A stretch of DNA of 64,000 bases from Mesorhizobium sp. NZP2077 (GTDB taxonomy: Bacteria > Pseudomonadota > Alphaproteobacteria > Rhizobiales > Rhizobiaceae), in the NCBI RefSeq assembly GCF_013170805.1, contig NZ_CP051293.1, positions 3,850,001 through 3,914,000 of the forward strand. The letters are read 5' to 3'. The notes below the pieces were generated by a model. The model had not been told where the DNA came from, did no database searches, and was given only the letters and a program-made list of their open reading frames with translations. The translations under genes were made by a program, and so were the position numbers. Every line of letters starts with the position of its first letter. Within the stretch, counting starts at the first letter, position 1. Positions 24,200 through 32,235 of this stretch are shown here, piece after piece.

Positions 24200-25848
24200 A
24201 CACGCAAGCGGGTTTTGCCCTACGGGGCCGCAATCCCGACGTGCTGACCTGCATCGCGAACTTGTCGAACGACGAGGTCTTCACCCCACCCGAGTTCGCG
24301 AACCGCATGCTGGACACGCTGGCCGATGCCTGGGCAGCCGAACATAATGGCGCGAACATCTGGGCCGATAAGACCGTAAAGTTCCTGGACCCATTCACGA
24401 AGTCGGGGGTGTACTTGCGGGAAATCACCAGCCGTCTAACTGCCGGGCTGGCGAGTGAGATCCCCGATCCGCAAACTCGGGTGGATCACATCCTGACCCG
24501 ACAAATCTTTGGTATTGGCATCACCCAGATCACCAGCCTGCTGGCCAGGCGAAGCCTATATTGCTCCAAGTATGCCAATGGCGCCCACTCAATAGCCCGC
24601 AGCTTCAAAACTGAAAGCGGGAACATCTGGTTTGAACGCACCGAACACACATGGATGGCCGCCAAGTGCAAATTCTGTGGTGCGAGTCAAGAATCCTTGG
24701 ACCGTGGCGAGGGCCTTGAGACCCACGCCTATGCGTTCATCCACACCGACGATATCAAGACTCGGATCGCCGAGCTGTTTGGAGGCGACATGCATTTCGA
24801 CGTGATCATAGGAAACCCGCCTTATCAACTTGACGACGGCGGGCACGGCACCAGCGCAGCACCAATCTACCAGCTGTTTGTTGACCAGGCAAAAAAGCTC
24901 GAGCCGCGATATCTAACGATGGTCATCCCTTCGCGCTGGTTCGCAGGCGGCAAAGGTCTTGACGACTTTCGGGAGTCGATGCTTTCCGACGATCGCCTGC
25001 GCTCTCTTGACGACTACCTCAGTGCCGCGGATGTCTTCCCGGGCGTAGGTCTAAAAGGCGGCGTCTGCTATTTTCTGTGGGATAACGAGAATCGAGGTCC
25101 ATGTCGCGTCGCTACTCATTTCAAAGATTGGCCGGTCTCGGTAACGACACGTCCGTTGCTTGAGAGCGGCGCAGATGTCTTTATCCGATTCAATGAAGGT
25201 CTCTCCATCCTTCGGAAGGTAGTCGCCCGCGAAACGGGGCAAGACAAAATCATATCTCTGCCAGCGGAACGTCGATTTGATAGGCTCGTCAGTTCGGCCC
25301 GCGTATTCGGTTTTAGAACCTTCTTCAAAGGAAGGAAGAATAGATCACCCGGTGATTTAACGATCTATCAGAATGGTGGAACGGGTTACGTGGCTCGGAG
25401 TGAAGTGACTTCCGGACAACACCTAATTGATCGGTGGAAACTATTCGCTGGATATGCCGCACCTGGCACCGGCAACAGGGACACCTACCCTCACCGAATC
25501 ATAAGCACGCCTTTCGTAGCCGGTCCTGAAACAGTTTCATCCGAAACGTATTTGAGCATCGGGCCCTTCGACACGAAGGAGGAGGCCGAGAGCGCGCTCT
25601 CTTACCTCTCTTGTCGCCTTACACGCCTTCTGATCCTTCTTCACAAGTCCTCCCAACATGTGACCAGAAAGGTCTACACCTTCGTCCCCGTCCAAGACTG
25701 GACGCGGACGTGGACCGATGCGGCCCTATATGCCCACTACAGCCTGTCCGACGATGAGATCGCTTTCATCGAAAAGATTGTCCGCCCGATGGGATTGGAG
25801 AGAGATCTGGTGGGCGACGTCTCGGTGGACGACGGCGACGATGAATAA
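24196..25848 (+). CDS. Eco57I-like restriction-modification methylase
   Basis: A 550-residue protein. The N-terminal EVFTPPEFANRMLDTLAD resembles the first gene's lead-in, but motif I is degenerate (FLDPFTKSGVYL). The catalytic motif is DVIIGNPPYQLDD near residue 203-214, so it should methylate the N6 of adenine. After it are PIYQLFVDQA, VIPSRWFAGGKG and GVCYFLWDN, family motifs of Eco57I-type enzymes, followed by a probable target-recognition region. It overlaps both neighbours by 4 to 8 bp, so the operon is translationally coupled. Confidence 0.88.
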   Translation: MNTQAGFALRGRNPDVLTCIANLSNDEVFTPPEFANRMLDTLADAWAAEHNGANIWADKTVKFLDPFTKSGVYLREITSRLTAGLASEIPDPQTRVDHILTRQIFGIGITQITSLLARRSLYCSKYANGAHSIARSFKTESGNIWFERTEHTWMAAKCKFCGASQESLDRGEGLETHAYAFIHTDDIKTRIAELFGGDMHFDVIIGNPPYQLDDGGHGTSAAPIYQLFVDQAKKLEPRYLTMVIPSRWFAGGKGLDDFRESMLSDDRLRSLDDYLSAADVFPGVGLKGGVCYFLWDNENRGPCRVATHFKDWPVSVTTRPLLESGADVFIRFNEGLSILRKVVARETGQDKIISLPAERRFDRLVSSARVFGFRTFFKGRKNRSPGDLTIYQNGGTGYVARSEVTSGQHLIDRWKLFAGYAAPGTGNRDTYPHRIISTPFVAGPETVSSETYLSIGPFDTKEEAESALSYLSCRLTRLLILLHKSSQHVTRKVYTFVPVQDWTRTWTDAALYAHYSLSDDEIAFIEKIVRPMGLERDLVGDVSVDDGDDE

Positions 25849-28801
25849 GCCGAGTATCGACGAAATCCTCGCACCGAAGCCGGAAGCGCGCCCACGCATC
25901 TACGCTTATGCAATCGCCGACGAGGCGCACGCCGGGCTTCTCAAGGTTGGCCAGACAACGCGTGACGTGAAAAGTCGCGTGGCGGAACAGCTTCGCACCG
26001 CCGCCATCAAGAACTTCCGCATTGAGCTGGACGCGCCTGCCGAGCGCGAAGATGGCTCCATCTTCTCCGATCACGACGTGCGCGCAGCGTTGGCCCGCAA
26101 GGGCTTTGTAAGAAGCGAGCTGGAATGGATGCGCTGCACGGTTGCCGACGTGGCGACCGTGCTCACTGAACTGCGGACAGGGAAGAAGCTGGGCGGCAAC
26201 CATCACCAGACCTTCGGAATGCGCCTCGAACAGGCTGAAGCGGTTCGTGTGACGCACTCCTATTTCCATTCCCGCTGGGCCGAAGATGTGCATGCCGTAC
26301 CGCGTTTCCTATGGAACGCGAAGATGCGCTTCGGCAAAACGTTTGCCTCCTACCAGCTGGCGAAGACGATGGGCGCCAAGCGGGTGCTGGTTTTGACGTT
26401 CAAGCCCGCCGTAGAAGACGCATGGCAGACGGATCTTGAAAGTCATGCGGACTTTGACGGGTGGCAATACCTGTCGCGATCCTCGGGGAGCGATCCGACA
26501 CAGATCGAACCCAAGAAGCCGGTTGTCTATTTCGGCTCCTTCCAGGACTTGCTGGGCCGGGATGCGGCCGGGAACATCAAGCCTCGCAACGAATGGCTGC
26601 ACCAGGTGAACTGGGACCTTGTGGTGTTCGACGAATACCATTTCGGCGCTTGGCGAGAGACCGCCAAGGAACTGTTCGAGGGCGAGGAAGATTCAGTCGC
26701 CAAACGGGAAGCCAAGCTCGAATACGCTGCCGGGCTGGACGATATAAACGAGGACTTGAATGTTCTGTCGCAGAAGGAAACCGATTTCCTTCCCATCACT
26801 ACCAAAGCATATCTCTACCTCTCTGGCACGCCGTTTAAGGCGCTGTCGACGGGCGAGTTCATCGAAGAGCAGATCTTCAACTGGACCTATACCGACGAAC
26901 AGCGCGCCAAAGCCGAATTTACCGAGCGAAATCCGGACAAGTGGAACCCATATGGTGCGTTGCCGCAGATGCGGCTGTTGACCTACCAGATGCCCGACGA
27001 ATTGTTGGCGGTTGCAAGTTCAGGCGAGTTCGACGAGTTCGACCTGAACGAGTTCTTCTCGGCCACCGGGACGGGTAATGGCGCAGTGTTCAAGCACAAG
27101 AGCGACGTCCAGAAATGGCTGGACATCATCCGGGGCCAGTACGCGCCGAGAGCTGTCGAAAGCCTCAAGACCGGCACCAGGCCGCCATTCCCGTATTCCG
27201 ATGTGCGCCTGTTGCCCTACCTGCAACACTCGTTCTGGTTTTTGCCAAATGTGGCGGCATGTCATGCGATGGCCAGCCTGTTGGCTGAAAAGCACAACAC
27301 GTTCTGGCATGAGTACGGTGTGGTGGTGGCGGCCGGTGCGTCCGCCGGGATTGGCCTTGAGGCGCTGCCGCCCGTGCGGAAGGCTATCGGAAGCGGGTTC
27401 GATACCAAAACCATCACCCTGTCCTGCGGTAAGCTTACCACTGGCGTGACGGTTGCGCAGTGGTCTTCCATCCTGATGCTGCGCAACCTAAAGTCGCCGG
27501 AGACCTATTTCCAGGCGGCGTTTCGTGTCCAGTCGCCATGGTCGATCAAGAACCCGAATGGCGACAATCCGAACGAGGAGGAAATCTTCAAGCCCTCCTG
27601 CTTCGTGTTCGACTTCGCGCCGACGCGCGCCCTTCGGCAGCTTTCAGAATACGGCATCGGCCTATCACCGAATGAGCCAAATCCAGAAAACGCGGTCCGG
27701 GATCTGGTCTCATTTCTGCCAGTGCTGGCGTATGACGGCGCAAATATGATGCAAATCGATGCGGGTAGCATCCTCGACATGGCGATGGCCGGCACCTCGG
27801 CCACGCTTCTCGCTCGCAAATGGGAGAGCGCGCTGCTGGTGAACGTGGACAACGATACGCTGCGCCGGATCATGAACAACGCCGAGGCGATGGCAGCGGT
27901 CGAACGCATCGAGGGTTGGCGCACGCTAGGCGACAACGTCATCGAGACCATCATCAATAGGAGCGACAAGGTCAAAGAACTCAAGAACAAGGCCAAGTCC
28001 GGGGAACTGACGGAAAAGGAGAAGAAGGAACTCACGGACGAGGAGAAGGAATACAAGTCCAAGCGAAAACTCGTGCAGGAAAAGCTGATCAAGTTCGCGA
28101 CCCGAATTCCAGCATTCATGTATCTGACGGATTTCCGCGAGAATACCCTTCAAGACGTGATCACCAAGCTGGAGCCGGATCTGTTCCTGACTGTCACGGG
28201 GTTGACTGTGCAGGATTTCCACCTGCTTGTGCGTCTCAAGGTTTTCAACACCGAGCAAATGAACCAGGCGGTGTTCGCTTTCCGCCGATACGAGGACGCC
28301 TCGCTGCGGTATACAGGCATCGAGAGCCACCAAGGGCTGACGCATTACGGCCTTTACGACACGGTGGTGGCTAAGGAAGCCTTACAATGGGCCACCGTCG
28401 AAACCGCCATCAAAAAGCGTATCTTACAGCATTGGGGCGAATCTCCTGCTGCCTTGTGCGCCCTCAGCATTATTGACGGCATCGAAAAGCGTGGGCTTGT
28501 CGAAAGCTCAACGCTCCGAATAAGTGACATCCTGACAATGCTTGATATGGAGGAACTCTCTGGCGAAATTGTCTCCGCATTGGCGATCCTTACTCAATCG
28601 GAGATCCCGGTTCTTCAAACCAGGGGCGAGTTTATTGATGGCGACGGCCGCCGACACGAATTGTCGCGAGGCGAATTTCAGCGTGTACTGAAAAACGATG
28701 TTATGAATCATCCAATTACCAAGTCAGAGGTGGCGCGAGCTGCATCTGTAGTTTGGCCTATCTTTGTGATAGACAAAAATGCATTGGACGCACGCGAGTA
28801 A
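25841..28801 (+). CDS. GIY-YIG nuclease / DEAD-like helicase fusion of an R-M system
   Basis: A 986-residue protein. Residues 17-50 (IYAYAIADEAHAGLLKVGQT and RDVKSRVAEQL) are a T5orf172/GIY-YIG-type N-terminal domain. The superfamily 2 helicase follows: Walker A-like KMRFGKTFAS near 160-168, DEYHFGAW near 263, LSGTPFK, and a motif VI region TYFQAAFRVQSPW. A Lys/Glu-rich coil (KELKNKAKSGELTEKEKKEL) lies near 710. It should translocate or unwind DNA for restriction, with the small PD-(D/E)XK gene and possibly GIY-YIG supplying cleavage. Starts inside the previous gene (ATGAATAA overlap). Confidence 0.9.
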   Translation: MNKPSIDEILAPKPEARPRIYAYAIADEAHAGLLKVGQTTRDVKSRVAEQLRTAAIKNFRIELDAPAEREDGSIFSDHDVRAALARKGFVRSELEWMRCTVADVATVLTELRTGKKLGGNHHQTFGMRLEQAEAVRVTHSYFHSRWAEDVHAVPRFLWNAKMRFGKTFASYQLAKTMGAKRVLVLTFKPAVEDAWQTDLESHADFDGWQYLSRSSGSDPTQIEPKKPVVYFGSFQDLLGRDAAGNIKPRNEWLHQVNWDLVVFDEYHFGAWRETAKELFEGEEDSVAKREAKLEYAAGLDDINEDLNVLSQKETDFLPITTKAYLYLSGTPFKALSTGEFIEEQIFNWTYTDEQRAKAEFTERNPDKWNPYGALPQMRLLTYQMPDELLAVASSGEFDEFDLNEFFSATGTGNGAVFKHKSDVQKWLDIIRGQYAPRAVESLKTGTRPPFPYSDVRLLPYLQHSFWFLPNVAACHAMASLLAEKHNTFWHEYGVVVAAGASAGIGLEALPPVRKAIGSGFDTKTITLSCGKLTTGVTVAQWSSILMLRNLKSPETYFQAAFRVQSPWSIKNPNGDNPNEEEIFKPSCFVFDFAPTRALRQLSEYGIGLSPNEPNPENAVRDLVSFLPVLAYDGANMMQIDAGSILDMAMAGTSATLLARKWESALLVNVDNDTLRRIMNNAEAMAAVERIEGWRTLGDNVIETIINRSDKVKELKNKAKSGELTEKEKKELTDEEKEYKSKRKLVQEKLIKFATRIPAFMYLTDFRENTLQDVITKLEPDLFLTVTGLTVQDFHLLVRLKVFNTEQMNQAVFAFRRYEDASLRYTGIESHQGLTHYGLYDTVVAKEALQWATVETAIKKRILQHWGESPAALCALSIIDGIEKRGLVESSTLRISDILTMLDMEELSGEIVSALAILTQSEIPVLQTRGEFIDGDGRRHELSRGEFQRVLKNDVMNHPITKSEVARAASVVWPIFVIDKNALDARE

Positions 28802-29439
28802 TGAATCCCCCTGATCAAACAGTTGCAAGGCTTCGGGATGCGTATGTCGGTACGCCATTTGGCGCCAGCCTTGAATATGTTCTCGCCCAAGATCACGCTT
28901 CACGGTTAGTCGCTCTTCAATCCGCCGTGGATTTCGCGTGCAATCAGTTGGAGCAGCACAAGCACAAGAAGCAAGGGGCGGATAAGAAAGGGCTTAGTGA
29001 GGACGAGATCACACTGCAGATTTGCGAAATGCTCAACAGTGGAGGCTTTCAGGCCGCCCATGATGACGATACTGGCGGCCACTGCGACATTGTGGTTAAG
29101 GGAAGAGACCTCTTCCTCTGGCTTGCAGAAGCCAAGAAACATGACGGCTATCACTGGCTCGACAAAGGCTTCCAGCAGCTTTCCACACGGTATTCTACAG
29201 GTACGATAGGACAGGACCATGGTGAGGTGTTGGTCTATTGTTACACCAAAGATGCCAAGAATATGCTCTCAAAATGGCGCGAGGAGTTGCAGGCACGTAA
29301 CGTGAATCTGAAGACCACTGACTCCTCGACGGGAAATGCACTGATGTTCCACTCAACTCACAAGCACGCCTCCTCTGGGCTAGACTTTCATGTGCGTCAC
29401 AAGGCTATCGCCCTGTATTGGGATCCCAAGGACAAATAG
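28801..29439 (+). CDS. PD-(D/E)XK restriction endonuclease-like subunit
   Basis: A 212-residue protein whose ATG shares one base with the previous stop (TAATG). A helical N-terminal half is followed by the nuclease core: GGHCDIVVKG (Asp96), LWLAEAKKHDG (Glu110, Lys112) and WLDKGFQQLSTRY, in line with the PD-(D/E)XK fold. It closes the four-gene operon. I infer it is the cleavage subunit working with the helicase. Confidence 0.8.
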   Translation: MNPPDQTVARLRDAYVGTPFGASLEYVLAQDHASRLVALQSAVDFACNQLEQHKHKKQGADKKGLSEDEITLQICEMLNSGGFQAAHDDDTGGHCDIVVKGRDLFLWLAEAKKHDGYHWLDKGFQQLSTRYSTGTIGQDHGEVLVYCYTKDAKNMLSKWREELQARNVNLKTTDSSTGNALMFHSTHKHASSGLDFHVRHKAIALYWDPKDK

Positions 29440-29923
29440 GATGGTGATTTTCGATCTGAATGGGCGATGCATTGTCGGCACGCCGCAACTCAGCTAAGCC
29501 TCCTTTGGGCGCGCTCAGCGATCTGTCGGCAACGCGCGCTGATCTCGAGCTTCCGTCCAAGCAGCTCCACCGCAGTCGAGTGATGCAAGAGCGACAAGGT
29601 GCGAGCAGCTCAAGATCGGCCGGCCACCGTGGCGAATGGCAGTTAGCTCGCCCATCACTCGGAAGACCGGACAGACCGCTGCCGGCCCGGAGCGGACTTT
29701 CGTCGCCTGTCAGGCGGGCGCCGGCTTCGCGCCCAATTCCGGACGTAAGCAACGGCACCTGGCCCGACCTTGGAAGCGTACATTCCCAACCTTTACTGCG
29801 CCTCGCTTAGCTGATGACTGTGCCCGAAGAGGAGTTCAACGAATAGTGCGAGACGCCCAAGCTCGGTCTTGAAACAAACAACCCCAAGATCGGCTTTGAA
29901 GATTTGCGCTCGACACGCTAGTC
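29440..29923. other. Intergenic region between the R-M and SIR2 operons
   Basis: About 480 bp with no supported gene. A 116-codon frame exists at 29460-29810 but has no ribosome binding site and an Arg/Pro/Ser-rich chance-like composition. The promoter of the SIR2 operon is expected near the 3' end. Confidence 0.45.
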
Positions 29924-31687
29924 TTGTACGCAACGTTACATGGGCGGCGCGTGAATCGGAAATCGCGCGAGGACGCGACGGAAATAGGGGGGCGATTGCC
30001 AGCAGCTTGGGAAATTAGCGTCGCCGACACCATTGCGTTGCTCGAAGCGGACTTTCCTGAAATGGCCAGCGCAGTAGCGCGGGGCAGCTACGCGTTATGG
30101 CTCGGCTCAGGCATTTCACTCGACCGCGTTGTTGGCGTTCCTGCCGTCATTGGCCGTGTCATCGAGTATCTGCGGTCACGCTTGGATGCGGGAGATCCGG
30201 CATGTCGATATAACGTTGCCCTCAATCAGGTCCTCGCAAACCTCTCGCTGCCAGAGCGTGAGAGGCTGCACCTTGATTTGCCGATCGACGACTGGCCTGA
30301 GGCGGATCGACGTGCGATCACGTCGCGCTTGGCCGGTTTCTATGCTGAGGTGTTAGAAACGCCTCTGGAAGGGGAAGCGGATCCTGACTTTTTGCTCTGG
30401 ACGGCAGTCGATGTGCCAGGCAGCTTTACCGGCGACGATCCGGACGTCGAACATCTCTGCGTCGTGATCCTGACGCTCGAGGGGGCCTTTCGCGATATCA
30501 CCTCGGCGAACTGGGATTACCTGATCGAGGCAGCTGAGCGAACGTTGATAGGCGCGGTCGGCGCCAAAATCGATGTTTGCATCCGAGCGGTTGATTTCCA
30601 GAACGCGGGCGGCCGCGCGAAGCTTCTCAAATATCATGGCTGTGCGGTTCGGGCGGTTGCTGACGCTGTCGTCTATCGGCCGCTGTTGATCGCGCGCACT
30701 CCCCAGATCACCCAATATGGGGTCAACGTCGCTTACACGGTCATGCGCGACCACCTGACGGCCTTAGTGCAGCAACGCCGCACGCTGATGATCGGCTTCT
30801 CGGCGCAGGACACAGACGTTCAGCAAATATTTGTCCATGGCGCCAACGGTAGTGGTTGGGAATGGAACACGGCGCCCAGTCCTTTCCTCTTTGCCGAGGA
30901 CGCGCTTTCGGGAGGTCAGCGCGGCATCTTGGCTAGCGCTTACGGGGAACAGTATGCCCCAAATCGGCCCGCCATTGAAAAGGCGGCAAGGGTCCGCGCA
31001 TTCGCCAAACCACTGCTGCTCGCGCTACTCATTTCGGTTCTCGAGCTCAAGGCCGCTGCGCTGGCGGACCTAGGACTGCCAGCAGCATGGAATCCTGCCG
31101 AGAGAAACACAGTCATAGAGGGCCTACGGCACATTCGTGATGCGGCGGCAACGGCGGCTGAGCCGGAACGCCTCGCGTTTATTCGCAATCTGATTGCGGC
31201 TATGATGCTGGGGCTCGACCTCTATCATCACGGCAAATCCGACACCGGTCGCTACATTCCGTTGTCATCGGATCCCATCCAGCAAATCGCTGATGTGCCA
31301 GAAACAACGGGTCTCAGGCAGGCGGCCATTGCGCTTGCGCTCCTTGGCAAAGGCGCTGCCGCAGGTGACTGGTCAATTTCCGCCGGCACGGCTACGAGCA
31401 CACCGATCAACCTACAACAGGGGGCGCGCGTCACACGCGTATTCGTCGCGGCCAATGACGATGTGGCCGGAAAAATGATACAAGCAGGCCATATCGATCC
31501 CGACTCCGTTGACACTATCCTGCTGCTGAGTACTTCACCCAAGGCAAGGCAGGCCCGATCGTCGTCGGGGCCAGTGGGGAGGACTGGCAAGATCGGCCTG
31601 CGCGAGATCTGCTTGACCGCGGTGATCGACACTGCAACGGATGCACTCGATTTGATCGACGCCTTCAAGCGGAGCGCGAGCCTGTGA
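29924..31687 (+). CDS. SIR2-like NADase-type defence protein
   Basis: A 587-residue protein (start uncertain: TTG at 29924, GTG at 29951 or a later site). The SIR2-like_2 core has LWLGSGISLDR near 58-68 (NAD loop), TSANWDYLIE near 193 (catalytic Asn/Asp), KYHG near 235 (catalytic His) and MIGFSAQDTDVQQIF near 290. It lacks the Cys4 zinc of deacetylase sirtuins. Proteins of this type deplete NAD+ during phage infection. The C-terminal half (about 340-587) is a mostly helical region without a clear match, probably sensor or partner-binding. It overlaps the next gene by 4 bp. Confidence 0.88.
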   Translation: MYATLHGRRVNRKSREDATEIGGRLPAAWEISVADTIALLEADFPEMASAVARGSYALWLGSGISLDRVVGVPAVIGRVIEYLRSRLDAGDPACRYNVALNQVLANLSLPERERLHLDLPIDDWPEADRRAITSRLAGFYAEVLETPLEGEADPDFLLWTAVDVPGSFTGDDPDVEHLCVVILTLEGAFRDITSANWDYLIEAAERTLIGAVGAKIDVCIRAVDFQNAGGRAKLLKYHGCAVRAVADAVVYRPLLIARTPQITQYGVNVAYTVMRDHLTALVQQRRTLMIGFSAQDTDVQQIFVHGANGSGWEWNTAPSPFLFAEDALSGGQRGILASAYGEQYAPNRPAIEKAARVRAFAKPLLLALLISVLELKAAALADLGLPAAWNPAERNTVIEGLRHIRDAAATAAEPERLAFIRNLIAAMMLGLDLYHHGKSDTGRYIPLSSDPIQQIADVPETTGLRQAAIALALLGKGAAAGDWSISAGTATSTPINLQQGARVTRVFVAANDDVAGKMIQAGHIDPDSVDTILLLSTSPKARQARSSSGPVGRTGKIGLREICLTAVIDTATDALDLIDAFKRSASL

Positions 31688-32235
31688 CCCCACTCGATCG
31701 CGCTATCGCGCTGCTGAAAGACAAAGGCTATCGCACGGTGCAGCAGCCTTTCGGGATTGGTAGCGCAACATACAGCTTCGATGCCGTCCTAACCGCCGAG
31801 CAGTCGCTCGACCTTGTACTGCTCCAGGATACGACGTTGGGTTCGGGGGAGCGCATCCGACGCGAGGTGCTTGCCTTTGGGCGCTCGCTCGACGTGCTCG
31901 GGTCTCGTAGAACGCTGACATTGATCCTTGTCGGACAGCCACTCGAGCCCGCAATCTTGGCATCACTGTCACAGGTATGCCGTGTCCTTCCGGTTGGACC
32001 ACTAGAGGCCGGCGATGCACGGATGCGCGATTGTCTGGCCGTACTGCTCCCACTTGAACTGCCCGACGCTGCGGATATGCAAGGTGACTGGGGCAGCGAA
32101 GTTCGGCGTCGCCTTTCGGCGGAAGAAGTGCGCGCAGCGACCAGCTACCTGTCGGCTGCGGAACAAGGTGAGGCCGGAGTACGCTTGGAATTACGCAAGC
32201 GGGTCGAGCGTGCCCTGTCGGGGGCATTGTCATGA
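31684..32235 (+). CDS. Small middle protein of the SIR2 operon
   Basis: A 183-residue protein starting at GTG overlapping the SIR2 stop (GTGA) and ending with ATGA overlap to the ATPase. It is alpha/beta (SLDLVLLQDT, TLTLILVGQP) with a helical C-terminus (RRRLSAEEVRAATSYLSAAE). No named family recognised. Position between an effector and an SMC-like ATPase recalls the middle component of ABC-three-component (ABC-3C) systems, but the sequence gives no direct proof. Probably links the sensor ATPase to the SIR2 effector. Confidence 0.7.
   Translation: MTPLDRAIALLKDKGYRTVQQPFGIGSATYSFDAVLTAEQSLDLVLLQDTTLGSGERIRREVLAFGRSLDVLGSRRTLTLILVGQPLEPAILASLSQVCRVLPVGPLEAGDARMRDCLAVLLPLELPDAADMQGDWGSEVRRRLSAEEVRAATSYLSAAEQGEAGVRLELRKRVERALSGALS

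Noticed and set aside
29460..29810. 116-codon forward frame between the R-M and SIR2 operons
   Set aside because: No ribosome binding site, chance-like composition, overlapping frames of similar length.
29924..31687. Sirtuin deacetylase
   Set aside because: No zinc Cys4 cluster; the motif set is that of SIR2-like defence NADases.
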